A stretch of 64,000 nucleotides of DNA from Gordionus sp. m RMFG-2023 (GCF_954871325.1 NC_088776.1:26956508-27020507), one strand, 5' to 3'. Shown: positions 38,001 to 53,000, counted from the first letter of the stretch. A program made the numbers and translations. Notes: generated from the letters alone by a model not told the origin.

Positions 38001-41000
38001 ACAACGTTATGAAGTAAGTATAACGGGTAATACGATTATACGTCATACGGACCAATTAAGGAAAAGAACCGAAAATATATTAATTGAAGAATACGAATTA
38101 GAAGAGAGAACTGAAGTAGAAAATAAAACCGAAGAGATAGTAAACAAAGAGGATGTAATAAAAAATAACGATGAAATGAATTTAAAGGAGAGGGAGGAAT
38201 AAACAAGTCAAGATCGATATCCCAAAAGGATACAATCGAAACCAGATAGACTGGGGATAAATGATGTGTATTAAATTGTTGTTTTTGTTATTTTTTGTAA
38301 AATATTTTTTTTTTTTTATTATTATATAATTTGATATTAATTTGAATAAGAAAGGATGATTTTGATTTTGTATACTAAATAAAAGAATAAAAATTTTTGA
38401 TATTTTACTACTACTGAAATTACATTACAAAAATTATAGAAAATTGGTTTCTCGTTTTTCATATATATTTGTGCCTTAAAATCTTTTAAGCAGTCTAATT
38501 CTTTAATAAATAATTGAGGAAATTCATTTTGTATATTAATATTATTTATTTGTATGGTCCTTTCAGGTAATTCAGTCATTTTGGGGAATTTATCTTTCAA
38601 TTATATTTTTTGGTATATCATGAGAGGTAGTTCTGATGTTCGCCCTTTATATTGAGTGGTATATTGGTTCCTGTATAACTTTTAAGTTTTAGCATGCAAT
38701 TTTCTTGAAAAGACAATTTTCCCTTCTGTGGTTTTCGTCGCAGGAGTGGCATGGATTTGGTTATTTGTAGCTCGCATTATAATTATTATATGATTTTGAT
38801 TGATTATCATTATCATTATTAACTTTTTTAATTTTTTTTATATTATCATTATGTTCCTCTTCTAAATTTATAGTTTCATCATTTTGTATTTTTTATTGCT
38901 GTTTCTACTGCAGTAGCTATCTGAATAGCTTTATTTATGCCTATATCTTCTTCGGATAGTAATCTTTGTAAAATTTTTAGATTTTTTATTCCGAATATAA
39001 ATTTATCTCTTAATGCACTATTTAAATATTCCCCAAAATCACAAGTCGTTGCTAATTTTCGTAGATTTTGTATATAGTCTATTAGTTTTTCATCATTTTG
39101 TTGATTATATTGATAAAAGTTATATCTCTCTACTATTATATTAGGTTTGGGATGAAAATGCTTGATTAAAATATTATGTATTTCTAATACCTCTTTGTTT
39201 CCCGGACTATCAGGTGCACATAAATTTACCAATATTTTGTAAGTATCACACCCTACTGTTGTTAATAACAGATATTTTTCTTGTGATGATGTTAAACTTG
39301 GTTGTGTGTTTCTAAATTCTTGAAATAAGTTGTACCAATCTTTGTAACACAGGTTTGAATCCGTTAGACTTTTTATAAACTGCGCCATTGAATCTTGTAT
39401 CATTTTCATTTTCTTGACAAAAGATACAGATACAGATTTTTTTTAATATTCATGTTTAAAATTTTACATATCACAGTATATATCTTATTTTCTTCGAGAA
39501 TCTCGTATTAATTTCCTTATTTTTTTCCACCATATTTTAAATATAATGACAATCAAAATAGGTAGATAGATAAAAAATAACAATACCAAAAGGAAACATG
39601 TAAAGATTATATAAATGTAACTCGATAGAATATCATGACCAATTTTATGTAATATTTTTTTAATTTGAAGGATGATTAACACACATGGTAGTGAAATTTA
39701 AATTATGGAAATAAGTTCACCTGAATCAAGTCTAAATCTTAAAATTTTAATTTTTTAAAAAATAAAAGTTAAAAAAGACAATGTACAGGCTAGATGTAAA
39801 ACCTATATAAACAAAAAAATGATAAATGGTTTAACGCAAATATGGGCAAAAGATTTTAACAAAATATTTTCATATGATTTAAATATAATGTGACTTTTTT
39901 TGACATCAATATCACATCCATATTTTAAGATTATGGATTGAGTCAGATAATAAAAAGAATACTTTTTATATATATTAATAAAAGAAGCCCTAAATGTAGT
40001 ACAAGAGTATATAATCAAGCTCAAACTATAACACCGATAGATTTAACATCTAATAAAGAAAATGATGATTATTTTTCTTTTGGTGAAACAAATGTTGCTG
40101 AGATCAATAATACAAATAACATTTAACTGGAGATTTTAAATTATATTAAAGAAAGTCGAAATACATTTTAAATGCTTAATTACCTTTCATTAAGGAAATT
40201 TTTATAAATATAATACTGCAATACCTCCATCAGCTACAATTGAAAGGTTATTTAGTTTTGGCACAATGTTAAGTACGGCAAAGGTCTAAATAAATTATTT
40301 GAAAAATTTGATTATCTTATAAAATAATGAATCTACTAAATACTTTTTTAAATTAACAACCCCATTAAAAATACTAGTCTCTCCCCTATCTATGTTAAGA
40401 ATGGGCTATTATTAATATTAAAACCTGATTATTATAATTATAAATATTTTATTAATTATTGTAAATATTCATTCTTATTATATGCGTATGTAATGTTCTT
40501 CACAAATAAATAATAAAAACTGTATTTTATAAACTATTCTAATTTATGATAATTTAAATGTATCTTGTATTTAAGATACTCTAATTAGGTAAAAGATACA
40601 AGTATCTTTTATCTTGTATCTTTTTGATACTTTGAAAAAGATACTAGTATCTGTATCTAAGATTCATTTTTTCACAAAAAATCTGTATCTAGATTCTTTT
40701 TTCGGAGGACCTACCCAACTCTGGATACATGTTATATACTATACCTAAAACGAATTATTTGTTATTCGATACTCAACTCGATTCGATTCGTATTTTACGA
40801 ATACGAATAACACAATTATTCGAATCGAATTCGAATAAGGAAAATATATTATTTGTCGAATAATTTTTTATCTATTATTCGATTGAATTATTCGAGATTA
40901 CTCGATTAAAATAATAATATTGAAAAATAATCATATATTATTAGTAGGAATTATTTGCAATTATTTCTAAAATTTCCTAGTGGAATAATGAAAAAACATT

Positions 41001-44000
41001 TTATATTTCTAAAATTGTTGTTAACGGCTGTTTTTATTCGAATAACTTCATAATATAAAATTAACTTCCGAAAATTGTTTTATGATGGACGAAGAAAGTA
41101 TTTATTTTTATATGCAATTTATAACACATATACAATAATAATAAACTAGTAGCCATCCCGTCAAGAATGACGGGCGAATCAGATATTTCTCCGTCGTTTG
41201 ATGATGGAGAAATCATAAATTTTACTTTTTGCAAAAACTTTTTGTTTAAAAAATTTGTTGTTGTTGGTATATTTGTCTTCTACATGATATGAATATTATA
41301 TTGATTTTACTACATTATATATAAAAATACTATATATATATATATATGCTTCTATATTATCTTACTAATAAAATTTGTTTGTCTTTTATCCATAGTTAAA
41401 TTTTACAAAATAAATTTAATATTCTATCTTTTTTAATTTATGGTTTAATAAAATTTTCGAATTGAATCGAATATTCGATTCATTTCGTATTTTTGTAGGT
41501 ATATACCATTTATTTTTTCATATATTAGATTATCATTAATATTCGAGAGAAATGTTATGTTTAATATTTGCGATTCTGTTGAACTTGAATAAAATTTAGC
41601 TTAAATGTTACCTTGAGAAATTGGATAAGTTAAGTAGCTGACTTTATATTTTTGGAATAAATGAATGGCAATTGTATTATGAGAGATTCCATTATTATTA
41701 CGCAACTTAAATGATTTAAATTATTAAGTATTTTGAAATAAATCACAAAAGAATGATTGGTAACTTGTGTTTTATTCCATTGAAATCCTATTTTACCTAA
41801 ACCACAAAGGCATGAACGATATATCATCCTTCATTTAAATTCATTTTAATAGAATTTATGCCTTTGAGATATAATTTAAAAAATTTTCATGTGCGAATAT
41901 ATTCATTTTCACTCTTGAGGCTCTGTATCTCGGTGACCAAGTGTATAGCGGGCTAAAATTCAAAGCTTTATTTTTTCAACGATCTATAAAATTCCAGTAA
42001 TTTTTAAATTTTATAGGGATCTGCCGAATATAGATTTGACATAAAATGTCCCATAATAATTTTATTTACTAAATTTTAATATCATAGTGTAATATGACTA
42101 ATTTGAAAATTTTACCACTAGATATGAAATTAATTGCTACATTTCAGTACTGCGAACATTGCGTAACCCTGCATCACAATTCCTCAAATTCGCGCCTTTT
42201 TTATAAATTTTGCCGCGGATTTGTGCTAACTGTAAAGCAGGGTAAAGCATTTATGCGAATGTATTTCCAAAAAATTATTGCGCGATTACCGCGAATGCAT
42301 TGCACCAAAAACACTCTCTAATGCATTTCTGGGAATGAATTTTTGCGAATATTACCGCTGGGCCAGTATATCGATAACTTGATAATATAATTTTTTAGTC
42401 AATTTAATATTGTTAATTTATTGTTTTTTCCGTGAATTATTTTTCTCTAGGGAATATTTTTTTAAAATTATTTGTTATCAAATTTTGATTTTATAATCAT
42501 GATCTAGCGATAATGCATTTACGGTAGTTTTTTATTAGTAATGCATTCGCCATTATACATTCGCAAAAATGCATTCCCGGAAATATCCTTTGCTGTAAAT
42601 GGTTTCTCCATATTGACGCAATACGAAAATTTATAACCTATATTAAAAAATATCTTTCATTTTTGTCAACAAGGCACCGAGTCTTTTGAATTGGGTCACT
42701 GAGATAGTTCGTAGCATTAAACACGTATTTTCAGATGAATCTATAGATGCGCATTTATATGAACATATATTCTTTTCAAGTTCTATCCCATATGTAGAAA
42801 AAAATTACTCTCAAATTAAAGATTCGAATGCGCCAGATGATCATCAAACTATGAAAGGAAACTCTAAATCTTTCAAGAAATATCACGAGGATAACAAATT
42901 CGATCAAGTTTTTTAAAACTTTTTTTAAAAAATGATGTAACGTAACATTTACTATATAAATTAGAGAACTGGCTATCTCAATCTCTTTGCGAATTTCATA
43001 GACAATTTTACTCATGGTTTAGCTATAGCTGCTAGCTATTCCTCTAAAATAAAGGTAATAATATTTTATTTTAGGATTATTTCCCTAATCAGTCTAAATT
43101 AAAAAACTGTCCATCAGGACGCCCTTCTAATCTTGCTTAGTTGTAACTCACAGAAACGATGAAAGTTTATAAATAAATAAAATAACTTGAGAAAACTCTT
43201 ATTGACAATTTCCGGGTATGACTAAATACTGCATTACTAAAAATCAATTATCATAATCATTCAAAATTTTATTATTTTAAAAAATTTTCAAATACATTAT
43301 CATTAAATAAAAAATTGAGATTAAATATCAAATAATATATAATTCTATTTTTATTTAATATTAATTGAAAAAAAGGATATACTAGCTTATTACTACTAAA
43401 AGTTTATTTTTCAATTTTAAAATTTAACAAATTAAATACATATATATGAAATTATCATTTTATGAAATCAGAATGATTATTGGTTAGCGCTTTTCTTATA
43501 TTTGGGTGTAAATACATGTGGAAAACCTAAAAATTAAAAAAATATTCGTTTCTTTGACCTTTAATTTATGAGTAGGTTTAGAATCGCAAAATACAAGGAA
43601 ATTTATAAGGCACATATTGCTGGCGTTATTGATCAAAATCTCTTCATTTTTGTTACGCGTATATAACATTATCCTAAAAAATTTTAAAAATATTTTGATT
43701 TGACCGATTGCCGAGCTCAAAACCGACCACTTACTAAATATTTGATTGACAAAATTTGTTATTAATATCATTTGAAAATGTTCATTTTTATTTTATATAT
43801 CCATAAATAAAACATCCTAAATATTTTAAAAATATCGTGATTTGACTGATAACCGACTCGTAACCGACCCAATGACTAACTACTGCATTGCTGGCGTTAT
43901 CCATGGAAAAATCTTTTTTTGTTTTATACGAGTATATTTAAGTGTTAAGCATTATCATATAAATATTTTGATTTGGCTGATTCCTGACACATAACCAACC

Positions 44001-47000
44001 GGTTAACAGCAAACAATAATTTTTTAAAATTTATTTTGTAATAATGTATTACACGTAATTATAAAGATATAAAACAGAAATAAACATTTTTAAATTCATA
44101 CTACTAGCAAATTTTATTGATCGAATATTTAGTAAGTGGTCGGTTTTGAGCTCGGCAATCGGTCAAATCAAAATATTTTTTAGGATAATGCTTAATACGT
44201 AAAGATATGCTTATTAAAAAAAATGAAGATTTTTGAATTCATACTACCACCAAATTTGGTCAATCGAATATTTAGCAAGTTGTTGGTTTTCAGCTCGACA
44301 ATCGGGCAGATCAAAATATTTTTTAGGATAATACTAAACACCTACATATACTCACATTAAAGAAAAATAAAGATTTTTCCATGGATAACGTCAGCAATGG
44401 AGTATTTAGTATTTGGGTCGGTTACGATTCGGTTATCGGTCAAATCACCATGTTATAAAAATATTTTTTGGGAGAATGTTTTACACGTATTTATAATATA
44501 AAGTAAAAATAAACATTTTTAATTTATACTATTAGCAAATTTGGTCAGAATATTTAGTAAGTGGTCGAGTTTTAGCTTGACAATCGGTCAAATTAAAATA
44601 TTTTCAAAATATTTTTCAGGATAATGCTTAACACGTAAATATACGCGTATAAAACCAAAAAGATTTTTCCATGGATAACGCCAACAATGCAATATTTAGT
44701 CATTGGGTCGGTTATGATTCGGTTATCAGTCAAATCACGAAATTTTATAATATTTTTTGGGATAATGTATTATACATATTTACAGAGATACAAAACAAAA
44801 ATGAACATTTATCAATTGATATTACTAACAAATTTGGTCAATCGGATATTTAGTAAGTGGTCAGTTTTGAGTTCAGCAATCGGTTAAATCAAAATATTTT
44901 TAATTTTTTTTTTAGGATGTTATACACATAAATATACTCTTATAAAACAAAGATAAGGAGATTTTAATCAATAACGGCAACAATATGTGCCTTACAAGTT
45001 TTCTATTATTTTTCTATTTTAAAAACCTACTCATAAATTAAATGCCAAAAGAAACTATCATTTTTTTTTACTTTTTAGGTTTTCCACATGTATTTTACAC
45101 CCAAATATTTATAAAGCGCTAATTCTGATTTCCTAAAATGATATTTTCAAATTTATGCATTTAACGGCTTCTCATGGATATTGTTAAATTTTAAAATTGA
45201 AAAATAAAATTTGAGTTGTAATAAGCTAGTAAATATATTTTTCCCATAATCTCAATTTTTCATTTAATAAAATATTGATTTAAGTATATTTAAAAATGTT
45301 TCTGAAAATTATTTAAAAAAAAAGATTATATAATAAAATTTTGATTGATTATGATTAATTGCTTTTTAGCAATGCAGTTTAGCCATGTAGTATTTAGTAA
45401 TACCGATTATATCCTATTAAAGAGAATGTAATTTTATTTTAAAGATAATTTTGAGAGTGTAATTTTATTTTTAAAATAATTCTTTTAGTTAATCACAGCA
45501 TTTTATCCAGAAATATATTACCCAAGGCTTAAGAATTTGCTCATAGATGGCCATGGCACAAAGGTTTGGACATCTATTAGCGATATCTCGGGACTTAAGG
45601 CAATATTTTTCTGGCTAAAATATTGAGTTGGCTACTTTTAAAAATCGGCTCAAATGGAGCGATTTTGCATCCCTGCCTATTATTATTAACCATGTATTTT
45701 TTTTTACCTTGCTTGGTCGGTTAGATAAAGGTCCATAGGAGTTTTTTATCAACGGGATCCTAAAAGTAAAATTTTAAATTAAGATTCTACTTGCTTATGT
45801 CGGACAATTATTTTTTACAATTCTATAAAATGTTTTATTTTTATTTTATTCAATCATTTTGTTAATAATTTTATACTAGATAATAGTTTATTTTACAATT
45901 CAGCCAATAATAATTACATATGCGTATATTTACAATTTCAAGGTAAAATTATGTTGATTATTCAAATAACATTTTGTAAAATTAATATGAATTTTGTCAC
46001 GAAATATTCTGATTCTCTAACGAGGAGGGGTATGGGGCATCATGGGTTTTCCAGGAGGAGCAAATAAAGCCTAGAATGATGAGATAATGGCTCTTGTTGG
46101 ATATTAGGCGATTTGACCTTAAATTGGTTATCGATATTAATGAACGTTTTATCCAGCAAGTGGGGATATAAAGTTGATATATCGTTAATTCTGATTATAT
46201 TAATTGCGATTCTTTATCGAAAGTAAAAGCATCAGTTGGAGTTTTGGTTTTAGATGTAATGCGACGCCCTCCCGAAGAAGGCTTGGGCGTGAGTGACTGA
46301 AAAGTTAGCTTTGTAGTTTTGATTTGTTTGAATAATGGTTGGAAGGCAGCGAGAAGAATATCTAGCAGATTTTCTGCCTCTGCTATAGCATTCGGATTTA
46401 AGTTATAGGGTGTGATTATACACAAGAAAAATTCAGGCTAGGGACTCACCGCTCTTCTATCTTGGGTGGGCCATCAGGACGTTTACTATCTGTGTTACAA
46501 ATTTCAGTCGGCTCGAGGGTGGAAAATATGTCAGCAGATTTTAAGATATTGTCATTGTATTTAAAAGTTTTAGAAATCTGCCTCTACATCTTTGCAATAC
46601 AGGGAATGGCGACTTTTTTGACTCAACAGGAGTATGATATAGCGCACATGAATATTGTATGACTATATCGCAGTTAAGTCCGAGTCCAATGGCGTGATTA
46701 AGTTCATCGTTTGTAAGTCAAGATTTTTGACGGAATACCTTCAAGGAATTTATAACTTTTTATCAGAGGAAGTTGAAAAGGGAAGTGAATGTTTCACAGG
46801 CTGGTCTCGTTATTAGAAAGGAGTTGCCAACCAAATGTAAATCCCAGTCCCTTTGCAATGAGTTTGAAGAGGATTTTCAAAGGTCGATGGCTTGGTGGAG
46901 AAGATTATACGGGTGTTTCGGTAACTTTCAGGATTGGGTCGCATTATAAATGCGAAGATATGCTGAGGGAGAGTAGAAGAGACGTAGGGTGTACTATCCA

Positions 47001-50000
47001 CTTGCTTTGGTTAATCATAGTATATAATATAGCAAATAATAAAGTTTATAATTTAATCATAAAAATATAATTATGTATATATATTGCTGCTTGATTATTA
47101 TAGGGTTCTATGTCCACTCAGGGCAATTTTTTTAGGGGAACGATTTTAAAAAACACCATACTCTGGCAAAAACTTTTTAGCAATTTTTTTTTTAAATTTT
47201 AGATATATACTTTTAAAATATAACCGATCTATTTTTTAGAATTTTATTATATACTCAATTTTTTTAAAAACCGCGAAAAGTCATTTTTGGTGGAGATAGA
47301 ACCTTGTAGTCAATTATACATTAAAAATGAGAAAAGGGCTTTTAGATATGGGTAAAACTAAATATCTAAACATATTATTAAATCTTAAATTTCGAAATTT
47401 TTAAAAAAGTTGTCGATAAACGGTTCTATATTAATTCTCGAAACTTTTATCTCAAAACACTTTTTTGCGAAACTTTTATCGTGGATGTTTATTATAGTGA
47501 ATGGATTTTATAACGAAACTTTTATCGCCGCGAATCCTCATAAGTGAATGCTATTCCGCGAAGACAATATTGCGAAGCAAATATCTCGAATTTTTTATCG
47601 AAACTCTTCGTCAACCCTGAGTACATTACAGCGAAATTTTTATCGCAAATCAATAATCGTGAAAATTTTATGGCGAAGTTATTATTGCGAAACCCAAATC
47701 GCAATCTCGAAGACTATTTAGCGAAAATATTTCGCCACAAATTTATTATCGCGAATATCACGATAATAGCTAATAACTATTTTATTTTCAAACAAACATT
47801 AATTTATATATTTTATAAAAATTGATTTATAATTGGTTTAGAAAATTTTTTAAGAAGAATATAATTTTTTATGCTACTCTGCCCTTTCTCGAAGTCTTAT
47901 TTTAGAAGAATCGCGCATAAGGAACTCAGGCTTTAAAAATATATTAATTATCTGAGCAGCGCCAATATTTATTGTATACTACTTATCAATCAGTTTTGCC
48001 ATTCAAAAACTGAGTTATAAGCTAAGGTAACTAACATTTTGCCTTAGACTGCATTTTTATCCGATTTTGAATCACGAAAATCTATTACATCTAAATGGAA
48101 TAGGTTTCTCTTTATTTAGATAGAGAAGTAAAATAATAGTTATCTTTTCAAAAATTTGATATGAACATGAATCCAGTATTAGAAATTTAAACTTTTCAAG
48201 CACTTTTAAGACAATATGTAATACTTAATTACTATTAGTTTAGTGCTTCAATCCGCTTGGTAGACATAGACAGTATAAATAAAAAATTATAAATAAAATA
48301 TCCATAATGGCATCAAAATTTAAGATAGAACGAAAATATAGAAGAAATATGAGTTTTTACAAAATAATGTCGGTTGTACCCCGATCTCCCTTACCTAATA
48401 AATTACACGATTAATGTTTCAAAAATTGTTTTATTTTTCGTTAAGAATTATATAATTTTATTTTAAACGTTCATATTCCTATCCTTCCTTAGCCAGTTTA
48501 TTTATTATGATTACTTTTGATAAGCAATATTATTAATGAAATTTTATTGAAAATTATTCTCATAGTTTGCACTAGAGATCTGCAAAAGTAGGCTTGAACC
48601 CGACCCGGCCCAAACGGGCTTCGGGCCGGGCCTAATATTTTTTAAGAAATACCGGGTCGGGTCGGGCCTTATATTTTTTAAGAAAATTCAGGCCGGGTCG
48701 GGCCTTAGAAATTTTTTAAAATATATCTAAATTTATCAATTTTATGTTGAATTTTTTTATGTAAAATAAAAATATGTGATTTTATTTATAGAAAGTAGAC
48801 GCCACATATATCGTTTATTTTAAGTAATTATAAAAATTAATTTCTATATTTAAATAAATTCGGGCCGGGCCGGGCTAAACTTTATAAAATAAATTTCGGG
48901 CCGGGCTTGAAAAATTAGGCCCAATGCAGATCACTAGTTTGCACTATTACCGACTAAGTGTAAGTAAAATTTGTAAAGAATCAGGTATTTCGCCCATCAC
49001 CATATTAAAAGTGCATAACAAATAATTCTAAGATATATTATACCCGTTCCCTCTTTAAAACACTTAATCTTATACCCCTGTCTGCTATATTTAGTAAATA
49101 AACGTTATTGGTTTTTAAACTATTTGTATACATCTTTTTCGTTCACAATCAATAAAAATATCATTTTTTAAAATATTTTTTTTTATTATGAAATTTATTT
49201 TTTGTTATCAGAAAGTTATATTGATGTGCATTAAAATATGGAAGACATAAAAAAATATGATATAATCTTCATGACACTTGTTTTAAAATATATCATATTA
49301 GAGGTTATATTTAATTTACATTTTAGAATTCGAATAATTGAAATTTATTAAATATATAAAAATAATTTGCCATTATGTTACACGTTTAAGTTCCTGGGGC
49401 TGAGATAAATGAACAACGATTTTTTGAAATAAAAGATTTAAAAAAAAGAGATTCACTTCTCATTACACATTTTGAAAAATAATTTAAAAAATTTTTTTGA
49501 AAAAATTAAAATTACTTGCCAAATCATCTATGGTTTTTAAATATGATCTAAGAAAATCAGTAATAATTTTCTAACTTCAGTATATTCAATCCTGAGTAAT
49601 TAAGGAAAAAATTTGAAGTATTTCAGAATATTTGTTAAAATTCTTTTAATTGCGTAAGGTATATTTCCTAAATTTATGTTGGGGGGAGGGGGTTTAAGGA
49701 TAAAAAACTGAAACCAAAATGGCCCCATTGTATTTATGACTATGAATGAGAGGAACTAGGAATAAATCTACGTTATTTTTTTGATCACATCAGATAAATA
49801 CTTTAACTAACTTTTGCTTACTTAATTCTAACTGAGTAACGAAATACTCTTAAAACATTTTGCGATTATGATTTAAGAACTTGTATGTGTAAATTATTAC
49901 TGAATGACTTGTTTTTCTTTCAATAAATGCATTCGATATTCATTATCTCGCGGTAATGCTCTCGCAATAATGACTTCGCTCACAGATACATTCCTGATAA

Positions 50001-53000
50001 AAAAAAATTATTATAAAGGGTTTGTTATAAAAGTGTTTTCCTAATATTTATCCGCGCTTCAGGTTTCGAAAAAATAAATTCGCGATAATGTGATAATGTG
50101 TTCGCGATATTATCTTCGCTGAAAATGTTTCTGGTTTCGCGATATTACCTTCGCGAAGAACGCCGATCACGATAAAAGTTTCACGAAGTGTGTCACGATA
50201 ACATTTTCGCTGAATTGACATGATACAAGTTAAACTTTAAAAAAACCCCTATATTTAATATTATGGTAAAATGCCTTTTTTTAGCCAAAATATATGATTT
50301 TTGCCTACTTACGTTTGACGCGTAATGGATTAAATAATCGCTTCTAACTCCTTAATAATATATAGTCATAGTAGATAAGGTATATATTTTTGACAAAATT
50401 ATTGTGTTTGAGTGTAATTATAGCAGTAAAAATAGTCAACTTTTTTATATCCAAGTTGGTTGGATAAAATAAAAATGGGAGTATGGTATTCCAATCCAAT
50501 GTTATATTTAGAAGATAAAGAGTGATAGGAAGAGATAAGGATAGATGAAATTGAAAGTAAAGTATGGGTATTGTACATTAATTCAGGAGGGGGCCCAGGG
50601 CATAATGGCCTAGGTAATAAGGACAAAATAAAATATCTCTAAAGAGGTAAATATACTGTAAAGAGTGGAGAGGAAGGAGTTTCAAATGAATGAAGGTGAA
50701 AGGGCTAAGAAGTATGATGGAGTTTTTTTAAAAGGGGGGATGGGAGGATAAAATAAAATTTCATAATAAGAAAATGAAGATTAGGACATTATGAGATTAG
50801 AATGGGTATAAATGAAGAAATAGGTTTAAGGCTGTAGACCAAAACAAAGTTCTAAATTTCAAAAACAAATTTTTTTTAAAAATATAAAACCAAAAACAAA
50901 ATTTATATTTTTTAGCAACCCTATGTCTAAATGAGTGATCTGCATCGAGCCTAATTTTCCAAGCCCGAAATATGTTTCATATTTAACAAAGAATGAGACC
51001 GAGGGGCTAATTTTATATCTTCATAATCTCTTACCTATCATAGTAAAATCTAAGCTAAATCTGAATCTTCATTATTATTAAAATGTTTTAATAAACTAAT
51101 TTTCTATTGTCAAGAAAAATAGATAGCACACATTAACAGCATAATAAAAAATGTTAGGCTTAATATTAGTTTGAGTTTTATAGAATATTGAATAATTTAT
51201 CACTTATTGTGATTAGAATTATACACATTATTTTATACATTATATCAAAAATTAAATCAAAATAGATAGCACACATTAACAGCATAATAAAAAATGTTTG
51301 GCTTAATATTAGTTTGGGTTTTATAGAATATTGAATAATTTTTCACTTATTATGATTAGAATTAAACACTTATCAATTATTTTATACATTATATCAAATA
51401 TTAAATCAATGAAAGTCAAAATAAATCATGTAATTTTTTTTTACCTAATAAGTATTGATTACTAGTGCAAGTTACTATTTTTCATATAAAAATTATTTAA
51501 TTCTGGAATAAGTTTTTGTCTTTCATTATATTAAGTATTTTGATCAAATATAGTAATGCATCAAATTTATTTTTATTAACCAACCCTTAGAATTAGCATA
51601 GCATATAGAAGAAATAAATCATAATTAGTAGGATTCAAATTCTCATTATACAATAAAGATTTCTCTAAAAAAGGCACAATATAATACTTAATATACATTA
51701 TTATTTGTGATAAGATGGGAGTCTTGACCACATGCGCCATATTTTTGCACGAAATTCCTCACGAATTCGGGGATTTCGCTATATTATTAAAATCGGGATT
51801 TAATACTTGGTCCGCCATTAAAGCTCAGGTATATATTTTTTACTCCGTAAATTTTCCATATATTATATTATCGATAATAATTTACATGTATAATATTTTA
51901 TTTATAAAAATGAAAGATGATTACATCAATTGGATGCATATTAGGAGCGTTTTGTGGGATTCTTCCTTCGCTTCTTCCATCATTATTAATAAGTATTAAT
52001 TAATTTCTAATCAAATGTTTATAAATCCTTTTTAAAAAAATTATAGCCTCTTCCACTTATCGCATATTGGCCTTTACTTCAGGAGGATTTATTCATATAG
52101 TCATGGTCAAAATACTTCCCGATTTATTGAAACAAAGCATAAATATTCGGTAAATAATATATATATATATATATATAATCTAAAATAACAAGCATTCATT
52201 TAACATGAATTTTCGATTTATTCTATTTATTTTTATGCGAATGATAAATTCAAAATATCTGTTTTACTAATATATTTTTTGCATGCATTTTTCCCCCGAT
52301 TAAATGGGAAATTTATCCTCTAGTTTCCCCAATTATAGTGTTTTTTTTATAAAATAAAAGTTTTCTCATAGTTCAAACAAGTTTTCACTTTAGCTATGTC
52401 GTCTTTTGATAAGCCTATTCAACTATAGTCCACGCCCCGGCTGGATTACTAAAATTCTTTGTAAATAAGGTAGGTTTCTTATAGTGAAGGTCAACGGTCC
52501 TTTCCTGTAGATCTTAGACGGGGTTACAGGACCGGAAGGACCTGCCTTTATCAGAGGACCATGATCCAGATCTATCTTTAATTTTTCCCGATCCGGACCG
52601 GTATTTTATTAATTTTTAAGTTTGCCTTCATTTCTTGTTATATTTTTACCTAATTTTCATGTATATTTAATTTTATATTACCAAAAGTTTATTGTTTTTT
52701 GTTTTTCTTAGTTCATTTTTGTTTGCAATATACTATGAATGCGAAAAATTTTCAAAAAATTTTATTTTTAAAATAAATAGTTTTTTTCTTTCAATTATTT
52801 CTTTATATAAGGAAATTAAAAAGGAAAAACGTATTTTTTGAAAACAAAATTATTAGAGACGATAAATATAAAATTATTAGAGCCCGTCAAGAACTTTCTT
52901 TTTTATTCGATGATAGATGAATTAGAAATTTCCATTTTATTTGATGATGAGAATCAGAAATTTTCCTATCTTATGAAATGTAATTCAGAAATGAACCTTT

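Noticed and set aside
44671-44887. Overlapping 60- and 66-codon frames
   Set aside because: Both fall in the repeat units of the foldback at 43210-45410.
47522-47825. Frames on both strands around 47.6 kb
   Set aside because: They arise from the dense 'gcgaa' repeats, where stops are rare by composition.
51715-51999. A separate 94-codon gene starting at the ATG at 51715
   Set aside because: The Met is internal to ZIP13 helix V. The true exon ends at the donor at 51829, and the rest of the frame is intron.
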